A stretch of DNA of 40,146 nucleotides from a candidate division WS1 bacterium (GCA_003566775.1 PXBW01000347.1:1-40146); one strand, 5' to 3'; shown: positions 1 through 7,761, numbered from the stretch's first letter. Notes: a model not told the origin generated them from the letters alone. A program made the numbers and translations.

Positions 1-704
1 CCGAGCATGACATGTGAGTTGTAACGCCGGATGAACTCCTCAGGCTGCCCGCGTTCAAAGCCACCGGGGGAGATGCAGTTGACGCGAACCCCGTGGCGCC
101 CGTTCTCGGCGGCGAGGTCGCGGGTGTACGCGATGATACCGCCCTTTGCCGCGGTGTAGTCGCTCATGTTCGGGATCATGTCCTCGGAGCCCTCATACAC
201 CCAGCGGTCGCGCCCGACCATCCCCGAGATCGATCCGATGTTTACGATCGACCCGCCGCCGTGCCGTTTCATGATCCGCACCGCCTCGCGGCAACACAGG
301 AAGGTCCCCACGATGTTGAGGCGCACCACCCAGGCGAAGTCCTCGGGCGAGCGGTCCTCGACGGAAACGCCGCTGTCCTCGCTCAGGCGCGTGCCGCCCG
401 CGTTGTTAACCAGCACATCGAGGCGGCCGTACTCCTCCTCCACGCGCGCGAACGCGGCCTCCACCGACTCGCCTTCCGTAATGTCGAGCGCAAGCGGCAG
501 CACACGCACGCCAAGGCGCTCGCGCAGTTTCCCGGCCATACCCTGCGCCTTCTGAATCTCGCGCGAGGTGATGACGAGGTCGGCGCCGGCCTCGCCGAGG
601 GCCTCGGCCATGTCGAGGCCGAGGTTCTGCGCGCCACCGGTGACCATCGCGACGCGTCCTGTGAGATCGAACAGTTCGTTGACGTGCGGCCCGCGAGCGG
701 ACAT
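1..704 (-). CDS. SDR-family oxidoreductase (3' end beyond the window edge)
   Basis: Short-chain dehydrogenase/reductase, a cytosolic NAD(P)-dependent oxidoreductase of the classical type; about 234 residues are visible and the C-terminus is cut off. The N-terminus carries the cofactor-binding glycine motif (VTGGAQNLG), then the structural NNAG motif, and later a serine in NIGSISG followed by YTAAK, which supply the Ser-Tyr-Lys catalytic set. The ATG at 704 is preceded by AAGGAGG with 9 bases of spacing; an ATG five bases upstream is in another frame. It lies 57 bases downstream of the sugar kinase on the same strand, so oxidation or reduction of a sugar, polyol or sugar acid is a reasonable inference. 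The substrate cannot be read from the sequence. Confidence 0.9.
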   Translation of the reverse strand, partial: MSARGPHVNELFDLTGRVAMVTGGAQNLGLDMAEALGEAGADLVITSREIQKAQGMAGKLRERLGVRVLPLALDITEGESVEAAFARVEEEYGRLDVLVNNAGGTRLSEDSGVSVEDRSPEDFAWVVRLNIVGTFLCCREAVRIMKRHGGGSIVNIGSISGMVGRDRWVYEGSEDMIPNMSDYTAAKGGIIAYTRDLAAENGRHGVRVNCISPGGFERGQPEEFIRRYNSHVML

Positions 705-761
705 GTCATGCGTCCTCCTTTATCACGGCAAGAGCACGAGCGTCGAAATGGATCTGCGAGT

Positions 762-1790
762 TCACCAGACGAGCAGACCGGTGCGATCGATAGAGACATC
801 AAGCACCGATGCGCCGGCAGCCTCCAATGCGTCTGCCACGTAATAGTCGGCGGGTGGCGGACAGTAGAAAACCAGCGTGCCGCCTCCACCAGCGCCGCAG
901 ACCCGTCCGCCGATGGCGCCGTTATCGATCGCGACCTCATAGAGGTCCTCAATCCTACCGTTGGTGACATCCTCGTGCAATCTCTTGTGCTGCGTCCAGA
1001 CCTCGGAGAGTCGCTCGCCGAGGCGATCGATGTGTCCCTCGAGCAGATCGAGCCGCATCTGATCCGCCGCCCGGCTCATTCCCTGCAGGGCGTCGATCAC
1101 CTGTGGCAGATCGTCACGAAAGCCGTCCGCGACCGCGTGCAGGATATTTCCCGCCGGTCGTGATATTCCTGAGTAACAGACAACCATCGCGCGCTGCAGG
1201 GCGGCGAGTTGAGCCTCGGTGAGCGGGATCGGATCGATCTCTACGCCCTCATGTGAAGAATCCTTCGGCCAGTAGCGCATGTACTTCACACCGCCGCCGG
1301 TTACCGGCGAATACTGATCCTGCCAGCCGTAGGTCGTCTTGAGCGCCACTGTCTCGCATTCAATCGCGAGCGCGGCCATCTGATGGTTGCTCAGCTTCCA
1401 TCCGGTGAGCGCGTTTAGTGCCGCGATGATGCAGGTCGCTATGGTCGATGATGAGCCCAGTCCCGCCCCACCGGGCATCTGCGAATAGGTCGTAAGCTCA
1501 ATACCTCCCGGAAGAGCGAACCGCCGTACGATCTCCTGTGCCAGGCCGAGTTCACCATCCGGGTCAAGGTCGGCGGCCTGCTCGATCTCGACTCGCGCGG
1601 CGCCGTGGTCGGGTGCATTAAGGATGATCCGACCGTCATCGCGCGGCGATGCGGTCGCGTATATGTACTTGTTGATAGTGGCGTTGATGATGCTACCACC
1701 GAACCGCCGGCAGGCGGGGAGATAATCAGTCATCCCGACGAAGTCAATGCGTAGCGGTGAGCGTACTTTCACGGTCCTGGCGTCTTCCAT
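762..1790 (-). CDS. GHMP-family sugar kinase (HddA-like)
   Basis: GHMP kinases transfer phosphate from ATP to small hydroxylated substrates such as heptose 7-phosphate, galactose, fucose, mevalonate or homoserine. The ATP-binding motif PGGAGLGSSS lies at residues 106-115. The N-terminal substrate region SPLRIDFVGMTDYLP resembles the GGGTDLP region of heptose/fucose kinases, and the C-terminal glycine-rich motif VCGAGGGGTLVF is present. The 342-residue length fits the HddA/FkP-type branch. I chose the ATG at 1790, which has GGGGG about 8 bases upstream; a TTG at 1799 lies too close to it. It follows the DUF4432 gene by 23 bases, so the two are probably co-transcribed. A sugar substrate is inferred from homology and context only. 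Confidence 0.9.
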   Translation of the reverse strand: MEDARTVKVRSPLRIDFVGMTDYLPACRRFGGSIINATINKYIYATASPRDDGRIILNAPDHGAARVEIEQAADLDPDGELGLAQEIVRRFALPGGIELTTYSQMPGGAGLGSSSTIATCIIAALNALTGWKLSNHQMAALAIECETVALKTTYGWQDQYSPVTGGGVKYMRYWPKDSSHEGVEIDPIPLTEAQLAALQRAMVVCYSGISRPAGNILHAVADGFRDDLPQVIDALQGMSRAADQMRLDLLEGHIDRLGERLSEVWTQHKRLHEDVTNGRIEDLYEVAIDNGAIGGRVCGAGGGGTLVFYCPPPADYYVADALEAAGASVLDVSIDRTGLLVW

Positions 1791-1813
1791 GATAAGCAAC
1801 CCCCGGTGCTAAG

Positions 1814-2890
1814 TCATCGCAGCGCTCGAATGTCCTCGGTCAACCGGTCTATTGCGTTCGGTCCTTCGGCCACTGTGAACACCAGCGAGTAAGAGCGGCT
1901 CTCACCCGGCTCCAGCACCTGCAGTGTGCCACGCTCCCGCTCGGCGGCGCGTCCCTCCACATGGCAGTTTGACGGCTCGATCCCCAGCACATAGACGCCC
2001 TTTCCAGGCATCTTCCACTGAGCGAGGAATGGAAGATGCTCCACTGAGAAACTGATCGCGAGCGCGATGCCCCCGGCCAGTTCTCGGTTCACAACCGCCA
2101 CGGTGGCGTAGCCCTCCTCGTTCGGAGTGAGACGATGGTAGTACACTCGCTCATCCACCACCTGCGGCGGGGCGAAGCGAGCATGATCGTCGATCGTCTC
2201 CTCGGCGAACTGCGTCTGCCCGACGATCTCCTCTGAGGCGGTTATGATCTCGGTGTTCTCGTCCATGAGCGGGAACCCAAGGTTGCAGTGGTAGAGCAAC
2301 ATGTGCTCCTGAGGCTCAAAGCCATCGTTTGTAACGCTGTCCTCGATATGAAGCAGCGGCTGACCGAGCACGGACGAGATCCTTCTGTTCATGACCACAT
2401 TAGGCCCGAAGACGGAACTCTCGCGCATCTGCCCCTCAACGTACATTATGTACTCATCGTCATCCCATCCCGCGCCCGAAGAAACGTGTTTCGCCGGAAT
2501 ATGGGAAACGCGTCCGTGCAGGCCGAGATTCTCGTCGCCGTCCGGGCCGGGCGCACCGGCGTAGGTGAGACCGCAGGTGGCAACCAGTCCGCCGTGGAAG
2601 CCCCGGAGCCAGCCAAGCCCCTTCGGTTCGAAGAATGAAGCGTGGGGAGCGCCGGTAGATGATTGCCACGCCAGCGGGAAGCCGCGATAGCTTGCCGCGC
2701 CGATGTCCATGCCTCGTCCGGCCAGCACGAGACAGTCGAGGCCGCCGCCGGTGCAGAGATCGAAGGCCTCCACACCCGCCTCGTTTCCGTCAGCGAGGGT
2801 GATCCGTCGGGCGCCTCCAAGCTGGTCCATGGTGCCGACACGTTCACGCAGTTGGTCCGCCGAGTACGACTTGCCGTAGAGTTGCGACAT
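1814..2890 (-). CDS. DUF4432 / aldose 1-epimerase-like protein
   Basis: A 358-residue protein of the galactose-mutarotase-like superfamily, most like DUF4432. The characteristic LAGRGMDIGAASYRG segment near residue 60 is followed by a Trp-rich stretch with GLGWLRGFHGG, and histidines in GLHGRVSHIP could be catalytic by analogy to mutarotases. Members are thought to interconvert anomers or bind sugars, but the reaction of DUF4432 proteins is not firmly established. The ATG at 2890 has GGGAGG 9 bases upstream. A longer TTG-initiated version would add 22 residues with no apparent function. It sits between EcfT (101 bases upstream, with a hairpin in the gap) and the GHMP kinase (23 bases downstream), supporting a role in processing the imported or a related sugar. 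Confidence 0.85.
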   Translation of the reverse strand: MSQLYGKSYSADQLRERVGTMDQLGGARRITLADGNEAGVEAFDLCTGGGLDCLVLAGRGMDIGAASYRGFPLAWQSSTGAPHASFFEPKGLGWLRGFHGGLVATCGLTYAGAPGPDGDENLGLHGRVSHIPAKHVSSGAGWDDDEYIMYVEGQMRESSVFGPNVVMNRRISSVLGQPLLHIEDSVTNDGFEPQEHMLLYHCNLGFPLMDENTEIITASEEIVGQTQFAEETIDDHARFAPPQVVDERVYYHRLTPNEEGYATVAVVNRELAGGIALAISFSVEHLPFLAQWKMPGKGVYVLGIEPSNCHVEGRAAERERGTLQVLEPGESRSYSLVFTVAEGPNAIDRLTEDIRALR

Positions 2891-2965
2891 TGTCGTCAGC
2901 CTCCCTGAAGCGATTGAGCGATTTGCAGGCGACAAGACCTGCCGTGCAGTCGTCAACGGACTGAT

Positions 2966-2988
2966 GCCCTACCGAACCGGGGCAGGGC
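2966..2988 (-). terminator. Hairpin after ecfT, possible weak terminator or processing site
   Basis: On the minus strand an 8-bp stem (GCCCTGCC paired with GGTAGGGC, one G-U pair) with a 7-base loop begins just after the ecfT stop codon. No T-run follows, so full termination is doubtful. Partial termination or mRNA processing, setting lower expression of the downstream sugar genes, is possible. Confidence 0.35.
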
Positions 2989-2991
2989 CGC

Positions 2992-3783
2992 CTAAAGTCG
3001 CCCCACGATCTCGCCGTAGCCCTGCAAGCGCGCCCAGATTGCGACAGCCGCCAGCGCCAGGGCGATAACCGGAAGCAGCACATCCCATGCATCCAGGTCA
3101 TATTCGAAGTACTCTGTGCGTCCCCGCGACGCAGCGCCGAGACCACGCGACTCCAGCGCCCGCGTGAGATCATCGGCAGAGCGCAGGGCGTAGGCCATGA
3201 TCGGGACAATCAGGGGTACATAACGTTTCAGTCTCGTAAGCGGTCCACCGCGACGCAGATCCAGTCCGCGTGCCATCTGCGCCTGGGTCACCGTATCTGC
3301 GGTCGCGGCGAGCATCGGCACCAGGCGAAAGGTCAGTGACAGCGCAAGGGTGGCTGTCGCGGGAACCCCGATTCGTCTGAGGGCGAAGGTGAACTCCTCC
3401 GGTCGGGTGCAGGTTACGTATGCGACGCCGATCATCAGCAGCGCATTAAGTCGCAGGCCCATCGCGAGGCCGTAAAGCAGTGAGATCGGCGAGGCGTGGA
3501 GCGGGCCGAGAGCCCAGGTCGGCTCCCGCTCCGGGAGCATCAGCGCCCACAGCAGGGTACTCATGACGAGCAGGATTGCGCCGAGGCCCCAGACCCGATG
3601 GAGGCTGGGTAACGCCCCTGCCAGGGCTACCAGCCCAAGCGTAAGCACGAACACAGCCAGCGACCACACAGGATCGTTAAAGGCCAGCGGGAGCACGAAG
3701 AGCGGTACCAGCGCGAGCAGCTTCACCACAGGATGACGTCGGTGCGCGGGTGAGTTGACGCGGCGGTAGAGCGACATCTTCAT
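2992..3783 (-). CDS. ecfT: ECF transporter transmembrane subunit EcfT
   Basis: EcfT (CbiQ family) is the membrane scaffold that couples the two ATPase domains to the substrate-binding S component of energy-coupling-factor importers. The 263-residue protein has several hydrophobic helices and, in the cytoplasmic coupling region, the two diagnostic Ala-Arg-Gly-type motifs: MARGLDLRRG near residue 165 and ESRGLG near residue 215. The ATG at 3783 has GAGG 9 bases upstream. It is the last of four transporter genes read in the order S component, ATPase, small membrane protein, EcfT, and is separated from the small gene by 55 bases. The family assignment is secure; the transported substrate is set by the S component and is unknown. 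Confidence 0.92.
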   Translation of the reverse strand: MKMSLYRRVNSPAHRRHPVVKLLALVPLFVLPLAFNDPVWSLAVFVLTLGLVALAGALPSLHRVWGLGAILLVMSTLLWALMLPEREPTWALGPLHASPISLLYGLAMGLRLNALLMIGVAYVTCTRPEEFTFALRRIGVPATATLALSLTFRLVPMLAATADTVTQAQMARGLDLRRGGPLTRLKRYVPLIVPIMAYALRSADDLTRALESRGLGAASRGRTEYFEYDLDAWDVLLPVIALALAAVAIWARLQGYGEIVGRL

Positions 3784-3838
3784 CGGTAAATGCCTCGGTC
3801 TCGCAGACGGCGTTTTGCGCGCGGCCGGAATATGCCGA

Positions 3839-3955
3839 TCATCTCAGGAACCGTTCGCGCAGCACCATCAGCAGGGCCGCGATCAGCGCCCAGAGGATAA
3901 TCGCGCCCGGAGTGCGCCACCACGGAATCGCTTCCCTGTCACCATCATCTGCCAT
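3839..3955 (-). CDS. 38-residue single-pass membrane protein in the ECF operon
   Basis: A short gene reading MADDGDREAIPWWRTPG, then one hydrophobic helix (AIILWALIAALLMVL), then a basic tail RERFLR. The acidic N-terminus and basic end predict one membrane span with the tail in the cytoplasm. Its ATG overlaps the 3' end of the ATPase gene by 11 bases, and AGGAGG lies about 10 bases upstream inside that gene, a layout typical of translational coupling. It therefore looks like a genuine member of the transporter operon. I know of no named family. Some metal importers have small extra subunits such as CbiN, but this protein is shorter and shows no CbiN features I recognise. A role in assembly or regulation of the importer is inference. 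Confidence 0.65.
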   Translation of the reverse strand: MADDGDREAIPWWRTPGAIILWALIAALLMVLRERFLR

Positions 3956-5666
3956 CGGCCCCATCCCTCCTCAGGCACAGGACGGCTTCCTCAACCGACA
4001 GTAATGTCTTTGCGCCCAGCCTTCGTGTCAGACGTGTGATCGGCGGGGCTACCTGTCCAGTTCGCGCCGCCAGTTCGTCTTCGCCGAAGACTTCACGCAC
4101 CGGTCTGTCCGCGATGAGTGCACCTTCATCGAGCAGAAGCGCGCGATGAGCGTACTCCGCCGCCGCCCACGTACAATGTGTGATGACGATAACCGTCTGT
4201 CCCCCCTCGTTGAGCCGGCGCAGCAACTCCATCATCGTCCGTTGCTGCAGTCCGTCGAGGCCGGTGGTAGGTTCGTCGAAGACGATCACGCGTGGCCGAC
4301 AGGCGAGCACAGAGGCAAGCGCCACCCGCTGCCGCTCCCCCTTGGTCAGCACGAATGGATCGCGCTCCTCCCAGCCGGAAAGCTCAGTAAGCTCAAGCGC
4401 GTAGTCCACGCGCTCCGCGACCTCCTTCTCGCTCAGGTCGAGATTCCGGGGACCGAAGGCCAACTCCTCCCGCACGCTGGACGAAAATATCTGATGATCC
4501 GGGTTCTGAAAGAGATAGCCCACCCGGGGAGCGAGATCTCTGACCGTCTGCTCAAGTGTGTCCCTCCCACCGACACGCACCACGCCGGAGGTGCAGGTGA
4601 GCAGACCGTTAAGATGGCGTGCCAGCGTGCTCTTGCCCGAACCGTTCTCCCCGAGCACTACCACGAACTCGCCCTCGGAGATTGTGAGACTCACGTCGCG
4701 GAGCGCAAGGTCTTCCGTCCCCGGATAAGCGAAGCTAACGTCCTCCATCTCAATGATGGGGGCGCCCACGGACGGCATGTGGTCCGTGAGACGCGCGTAC
4801 TCGTCTGCGTCAAGCGACCAGCCACCATCCTCGAGCACCCGGGCTGCAGCCTCAGGCTCGAGCGGCAGATCTGCAAGCCCGAGGCGCTCGCGCAGCTCAG
4901 AGAGCTGTGGAGGAAGAACGCCGAGATCGCGGCAGCGATCGGGATCGCCCAGAAGCTCCCGTGGAGGGCCATCGAAGCGCTTCTCGCCATCGTGCAGCGC
5001 TATCAGGCTGTCGGCGGCAAGCGCATCATTCGCATCATGCTCTGCAATGAGCAGCGTTATGCCCTGCTGGGAGAGATTGCGCACGATCTGCGTGAGCAGG
5101 CGCTTGCCGCGAGGATCGAGATCGGTGGTTGGCTCGTCGAGTACCAGCACCGATGGCTGCGGCGCGAGCACCGCGGCGAGGGCCAGACGCTGCTTCTGCC
5201 CGCCGGAGAGTGTTGCGGGATCGCGATCTCGCAGATCGCTGAGGCCGACGAGTTCGAGCGCCTCATCGACGCGGCGGCGCATCTCGTCGCGCGACATACC
5301 CGCGTTCTCAAGGCCGAACGCCACCTCGCGTTCGACATCGCTGGCGAGGAGTTGTGCCTCGAAATCCTGAAAGAGCGCGCCGACCCGATCCGCGATCTCA
5401 TAAACATGCCTGCCGCTGATGCGCTCGCCGCCGACCACCACCTCGCCCGCGAACTCGCCGGGTTGCATGGCGGGGATGACTCCGTTCAGACAGAGACAGA
5501 GCGTTGACTTGCCCGCCCCGGTGCGGCCCATCAACCAGGTAAGCCCGCCCGCAGGCAGATCAAGGGATACGTCGTTGAGCGCCGGTCGCTCCGAGGCCGT
5601 CCCACTGCCCGCACGGTAGGTGAAGCTGAGACCGCGCGCCTGCACCGCATCTCCGCGCCCCGTCAC
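3945..5666 (-). CDS. Fused double ATP-binding protein of an ECF transporter (EcfA-EcfA')
   Basis: A 573-residue protein with two complete ABC ATPase domains in one chain, replacing the usual separate EcfA and EcfA' subunits. Domain 1 has Walker A GRTGAGKST at residues 47-55, signature LSGGQKQR and Walker B VLVLDEPTTDLD. Domain 2 has Walker A GENGSGKST near residue 340, a variant signature LTKGERQR and Walker B VIVFDEPTTGLD. Such fusions are known, for example YkoD-type proteins, where a Lys-containing second signature also occurs. It powers uptake through EcfT and the S component. Translation starts at a GTG whose first four bases (GTGA) overlap the S-component stop, so the two are coupled. 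The stop is overlapped by the 38-residue gene. Confidence 0.95.
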   Translation of the reverse strand: MTGRGDAVQARGLSFTYRAGSGTASERPALNDVSLDLPAGGLTWLMGRTGAGKSTLCLCLNGVIPAMQPGEFAGEVVVGGERISGRHVYEIADRVGALFQDFEAQLLASDVEREVAFGLENAGMSRDEMRRRVDEALELVGLSDLRDRDPATLSGGQKQRLALAAVLAPQPSVLVLDEPTTDLDPRGKRLLTQIVRNLSQQGITLLIAEHDANDALAADSLIALHDGEKRFDGPPRELLGDPDRCRDLGVLPPQLSELRERLGLADLPLEPEAAARVLEDGGWSLDADEYARLTDHMPSVGAPIIEMEDVSFAYPGTEDLALRDVSLTISEGEFVVVLGENGSGKSTLARHLNGLLTCTSGVVRVGGRDTLEQTVRDLAPRVGYLFQNPDHQIFSSSVREELAFGPRNLDLSEKEVAERVDYALELTELSGWEERDPFVLTKGERQRVALASVLACRPRVIVFDEPTTGLDGLQQRTMMELLRRLNEGGQTVIVITHCTWAAAEYAHRALLLDEGALIADRPVREVFGEDELAARTGQVAPPITRLTRRLGAKTLLSVEEAVLCLRRDGADGR

Positions 5667-6526
5667 CCGGCATCACTCTCGTCGGAGCAGATATCGGAGG
5701 TCCGCGGCCGCATCGGTTCGGCGGGGCGACCCCTGCGCAGCGGAGACATCAGCACCGCGCCGACGATGATCACGACGCTGCTGATGCCGCCCGCCAGCAC
5801 CTGTGGGGCGATCAGGCCGAGGCCCTCCGCGAAGCCGATCTGTGCCATCAGGTCCTCTGCCAGAGCCGCGAAGATGGCTGCGAGCAGCGCAATTCCCGCG
5901 CCGACCCAGACGACGATCATGCCCGCCCACGAGACACGACCTGACGTGTACTCACCGGGGCCGAGGATGTCCTTGTACAGGAGGCCGAAGGAGCGGGCCA
6001 GTGGATAGAGTATTGGAAGAAGGATCGCTGCGACGATTGTCCCAACCACACCGTTGTTGGCAGCGATGGCGAGTGTCAGAACGCTGTAAGGCACCATTCC
6101 CATCGCGGCCACGCCGAAGCCAATGATCGCCGCACAGGCCAGCGCTCCGGCCACCGCGCACGGGATCAGCCACGGAAGCTGACCCGGCGAGCCGTCAGCG
6201 GGCCGATCGCCGCGAAGTGCTCTCCACATTCTGTAGGGAACATAAGCCAGCATGAAGTTGCCGATGAAGCCGAAGACGCTGCCGGGGCCGAGCATGCCCC
6301 CGAAGACGTCGCCGACGACGTTGCCGAAGGCAGCCCCCCACGCCGCCGCCGGGCCGAAAAGCAGTCCGCAGACCACAGGGATGCCGGCCGCCGGGCGCAC
6401 CTCGGTGAAGCCGGGGACGATGGTCGCAATCTTAAATGGTATCATGATCGCCGCATATGCCGCGCCGGTCAGCGCGACCAGCACCACCATCTTTGTATAC
6501 CGCCACATAACGACTGTGTCCCGCAT
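5663..6526 (-). CDS. ECF transporter S component (substrate-binding membrane protein)
   Basis: A 287-residue, strongly hydrophobic protein with about seven predicted membrane helices, directly upstream of the ECF ATPase. S components bind the substrate in the membrane and define specificity. Recognisable features are an N-terminal basic segment and a conserved-looking stretch around residues 35-85 with RPAAGIPVV, GAAFGNVVGDVFGG and FGFIGNFML. The style resembles generic ECF S components, but I cannot assign a vitamin, metal or sugar class. The ATG at 6526 has GGAGGT 7 bases upstream, which is much better than the upstream in-frame start codons. The C-terminal 25 residues are polar. It probably leads the transporter operon or is the second gene after the ParB-like gene, 118 bases upstream. 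No recognisable vitamin riboswitch precedes it. Confidence 0.8.
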   Translation of the reverse strand: MRDTVVMWRYTKMVVLVALTGAAYAAIMIPFKIATIVPGFTEVRPAAGIPVVCGLLFGPAAAWGAAFGNVVGDVFGGMLGPGSVFGFIGNFMLAYVPYRMWRALRGDRPADGSPGQLPWLIPCAVAGALACAAIIGFGVAAMGMVPYSVLTLAIAANNGVVGTIVAAILLPILYPLARSFGLLYKDILGPGEYTSGRVSWAGMIVVWVGAGIALLAAIFAALAEDLMAQIGFAEGLGLIAPQVLAGGISSVVIIVGAVLMSPLRRGRPAEPMRPRTSDICSDESDAG

Positions 6527-6644
6527 CAGATGCACCTCCGGCCTGTGATTGCACGCAGGCACAGTTCGCCGGTCGAGCGACGTGACCTTCATCGAAAGAG
6601 GTAGCCGGCGGTAGAATGCGCTGACCCTGGGTCCCTCGCTTCTG

Positions 6645-7061
6645 CTATCTGATGGGTAGGTCACGCACGAGGACGTTGCCGTAGTGCTCTGCCACAAGCA
6701 CAAAGTTAGAGGGCCAGTCTCCAGCGGGAGAGTATATCACAAACGCGTCCACCATCCGCCTGCCCAGTTCTATGGACGCCCGGGTTCGGGTATGGCCGTC
6801 TATGAGGTAGCGCTGATAGCCTGCATCCCCGACAAAGTGCTCCTCCACCAGAACCGGCACCTCCAGTTCATCATTGCGCAGCAGGTCAAGCACAAGCTCG
6901 TACTTCTCCGCCTCAATCGCATTCTGCGTCGCGATAAGACTGTGCGCCGGCACCTTTCGATGTTCCTCCTCCACCGGGACACCGAGTTGACCGTACCCCT
7001 CGATCACGTCGCGCAGCGAATGAAGCTGCCGCTCGTGTGTTACAAGGTCCTCACGCCGCAT
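6645..7061 (-). CDS. Stand-alone ParB/sulfiredoxin-like domain protein
   Basis: A 138-residue protein consisting of little more than a ParB/Srx fold. The diagnostic motif DGHTRTRASIELG lies near residues 87-99 and is preceded by a partition-protein-like segment (VPAHSLIATQN, then VPVLVEE). ParB-type domains bind nucleotides (CTP in ParB, ADP/ATP in relatives such as the archaeal serine kinase SerK), and the DGH(T/H)R motif contributes to that site. There is no DNA-binding helix-turn-helix domain as in true ParB. The ATG at 7061 has GAGGT 6 bases upstream. It is the first minus-strand gene before the ECF transporter operon and may be co-transcribed with it. Either a small-molecule kinase or a nucleotide-dependent regulator is possible. 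Confidence 0.75.
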   Translation of the reverse strand: MRREDLVTHERQLHSLRDVIEGYGQLGVPVEEEHRKVPAHSLIATQNAIEAEKYELVLDLLRNDELEVPVLVEEHFVGDAGYQRYLIDGHTRTRASIELGRRMVDAFVIYSPAGDWPSNFVLVAEHYGNVLVRDLPIR

Positions 7062-7122
7062 CGATGCACCTCTATTCGTCGGCTCACCGTCCGTCCCATG
7101 TTTTCGACGCGGGCATCGCTAT

Positions 7123-7141
7123 GACCTATCTGTGATAGGCC
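7123..7141. promoter_or_regulatory. Inverted repeat, candidate operator for the ParB-like/ECF genes
   Basis: GACCTATC - TGT - GATAGGCC: 8-base arms with one mismatch around a 3-base centre, with its near edge 61 bases upstream of the ParB-like start codon. Its position suits a repressor or activator site, but there is no second copy nearby and no regulator gene to pair it with. Confidence 0.3.
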
Positions 7142-7334
7142 ACAGGCACCCTTACCTCTGCTCGTTGAAGTCGCGTGCCTCGGGGACGAGTTGCATCTCG
7201 AAAATCATCCAATTGTGATCCTCAATTGCCCTCCTGTTCGCGGCTCCACGGGACATGGTCCACAGGAGAAGACATTTCTACTTTGCCCAACCACGACATT
7301 ATCACTTTGCTCCTACACACGTCGCGCGGGAAGC

Positions 7335-7363
7335 TTGCGCTCAGGCCGGTGCTGTGCTATCAT
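7335..7363 (+). promoter_or_regulatory. Candidate sigma-70 promoter for rpmE
   Basis: TTGCGC, a 17-base spacer and TATCAT (five of six matches to the -10 consensus), ending 85 bases upstream of the rpmE start codon. It is the best promoter match in the divergent region, judged by eye. Confidence 0.5.
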
Positions 7364-7448
7364 ATCAACATACACGGCCCCCGAACATGCGCGGGTCGTG
7401 AGTTTTTGCGCACACTATCGACCGCCCCGCGGTCGGAAGGACATAACC

Positions 7449-7694
7449 ATGAAAGCCGACATTCATCCGGATTATGTTGAGGCGACAGTCTCCTGCGCCT
7501 GCGGCGAAACTTTCACCACGCGCTCAACGAAGCCCGAGATCAGGGTGGAGGTCTGCAGCCAGTGTCATCCATTCTACACCGGCAAGCAGAAGATGGTGGA
7601 CACCGAGGGTCGCGTCGAGAAGTTCATCCGCCGCTACGGGCTGCAGGATCAGTACGCCGATCAGGAAGAGGACGAAAGCTCAGACGAGCAGTAG
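7449..7694 (+). CDS. rpmE: 50S ribosomal protein L31
   Basis: Protein L31 of the large ribosomal subunit, located at the bridge between subunits. The 81-residue product starts MKADIHPDY, as is typical for the family, and has the four zinc-ligand cysteines of the C+ type at residues 16, 18, 36 and 39 (CAC and CSQCH), followed by HPFYTGKQ. The tail after residue 70 is very acidic (EEDESSDEQ). The ATG at 7449 has GGAAGGA 7 bases upstream; the longer frame upstream has no other good start. It begins a plus-strand run with DUF1385, prfA and prmC, a gene order found in many Firmicutes and Chloroflexota-like genomes, and is followed by a strong hairpin. Confidence 0.97.
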   Translation: MKADIHPDYVEATVSCACGETFTTRSTKPEIRVEVCSQCHPFYTGKQKMVDTEGRVEKFIRRYGLQDQYADQEEDESSDEQ

Positions 7695-7718
7695 CCTCAT
7701 CCCGTGGCGTTATTCCCT

Positions 7719-7755
7719 GGCCTCAGCCCGACCGGGCTGAGGCCGGACGTTTTCT
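7719..7755 (+). terminator. Strong hairpin between rpmE and the DUF1385 gene
   Basis: A perfect 11-bp stem, GGCCTCAGCCC with GGGCTGAGGCC, with a 4-base loop (7719-7744), followed by GGACG and TTTT. The stem is strong, but the T-run is short and displaced by five bases. It may terminate part of the rpmE transcripts so that L31 is made in excess over downstream proteins. It ends only 17 bases before the next start codon. Confidence 0.55.
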
Positions 7756-7761
7756 GGTGCC

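Larger units (their letters stand above)
7062..7448. other. Divergent intergenic region
   Basis: A 387-base gap between the divergently transcribed ParB-like gene and rpmE. It holds an inverted repeat close to the ParB-like gene and a good sigma-70-like promoter close to rpmE, listed separately. Two CAATTG palindromes lie about 16 bases apart near 7210-7235. I see no convincing small gene or structured RNA in the rest. Confidence 0.5.

Noticed and set aside
738-751. 14-base match (GAGCGTCGAAATGG) with 40068-40081 at the IS1380-type leader.
   Set aside because: Several 14-base matches are expected by chance in a window of this size, and similarity does not extend reliably on either side.
93-1163. 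Long plus-strand open frame of 356 codons at the left edge.
   Set aside because: It runs antisense to the SDR and GHMP kinase genes, both with clear motifs and ribosome sites, and its product has no recognisable features; high GC makes long antisense frames common.
4146-5507. Plus-strand open frame of 453 codons.
   Set aside because: It is antisense to the double ATPase gene, whose Walker and signature motifs are complete; the antisense product shows no domain.
6527-6644. Vitamin riboswitch upstream of the S-component gene.
   Set aside because: I looked for TPP, cobalamin and FMN core motifs in the 118-base gap and found none; only a short GACCC/GGGTC repeat is present.
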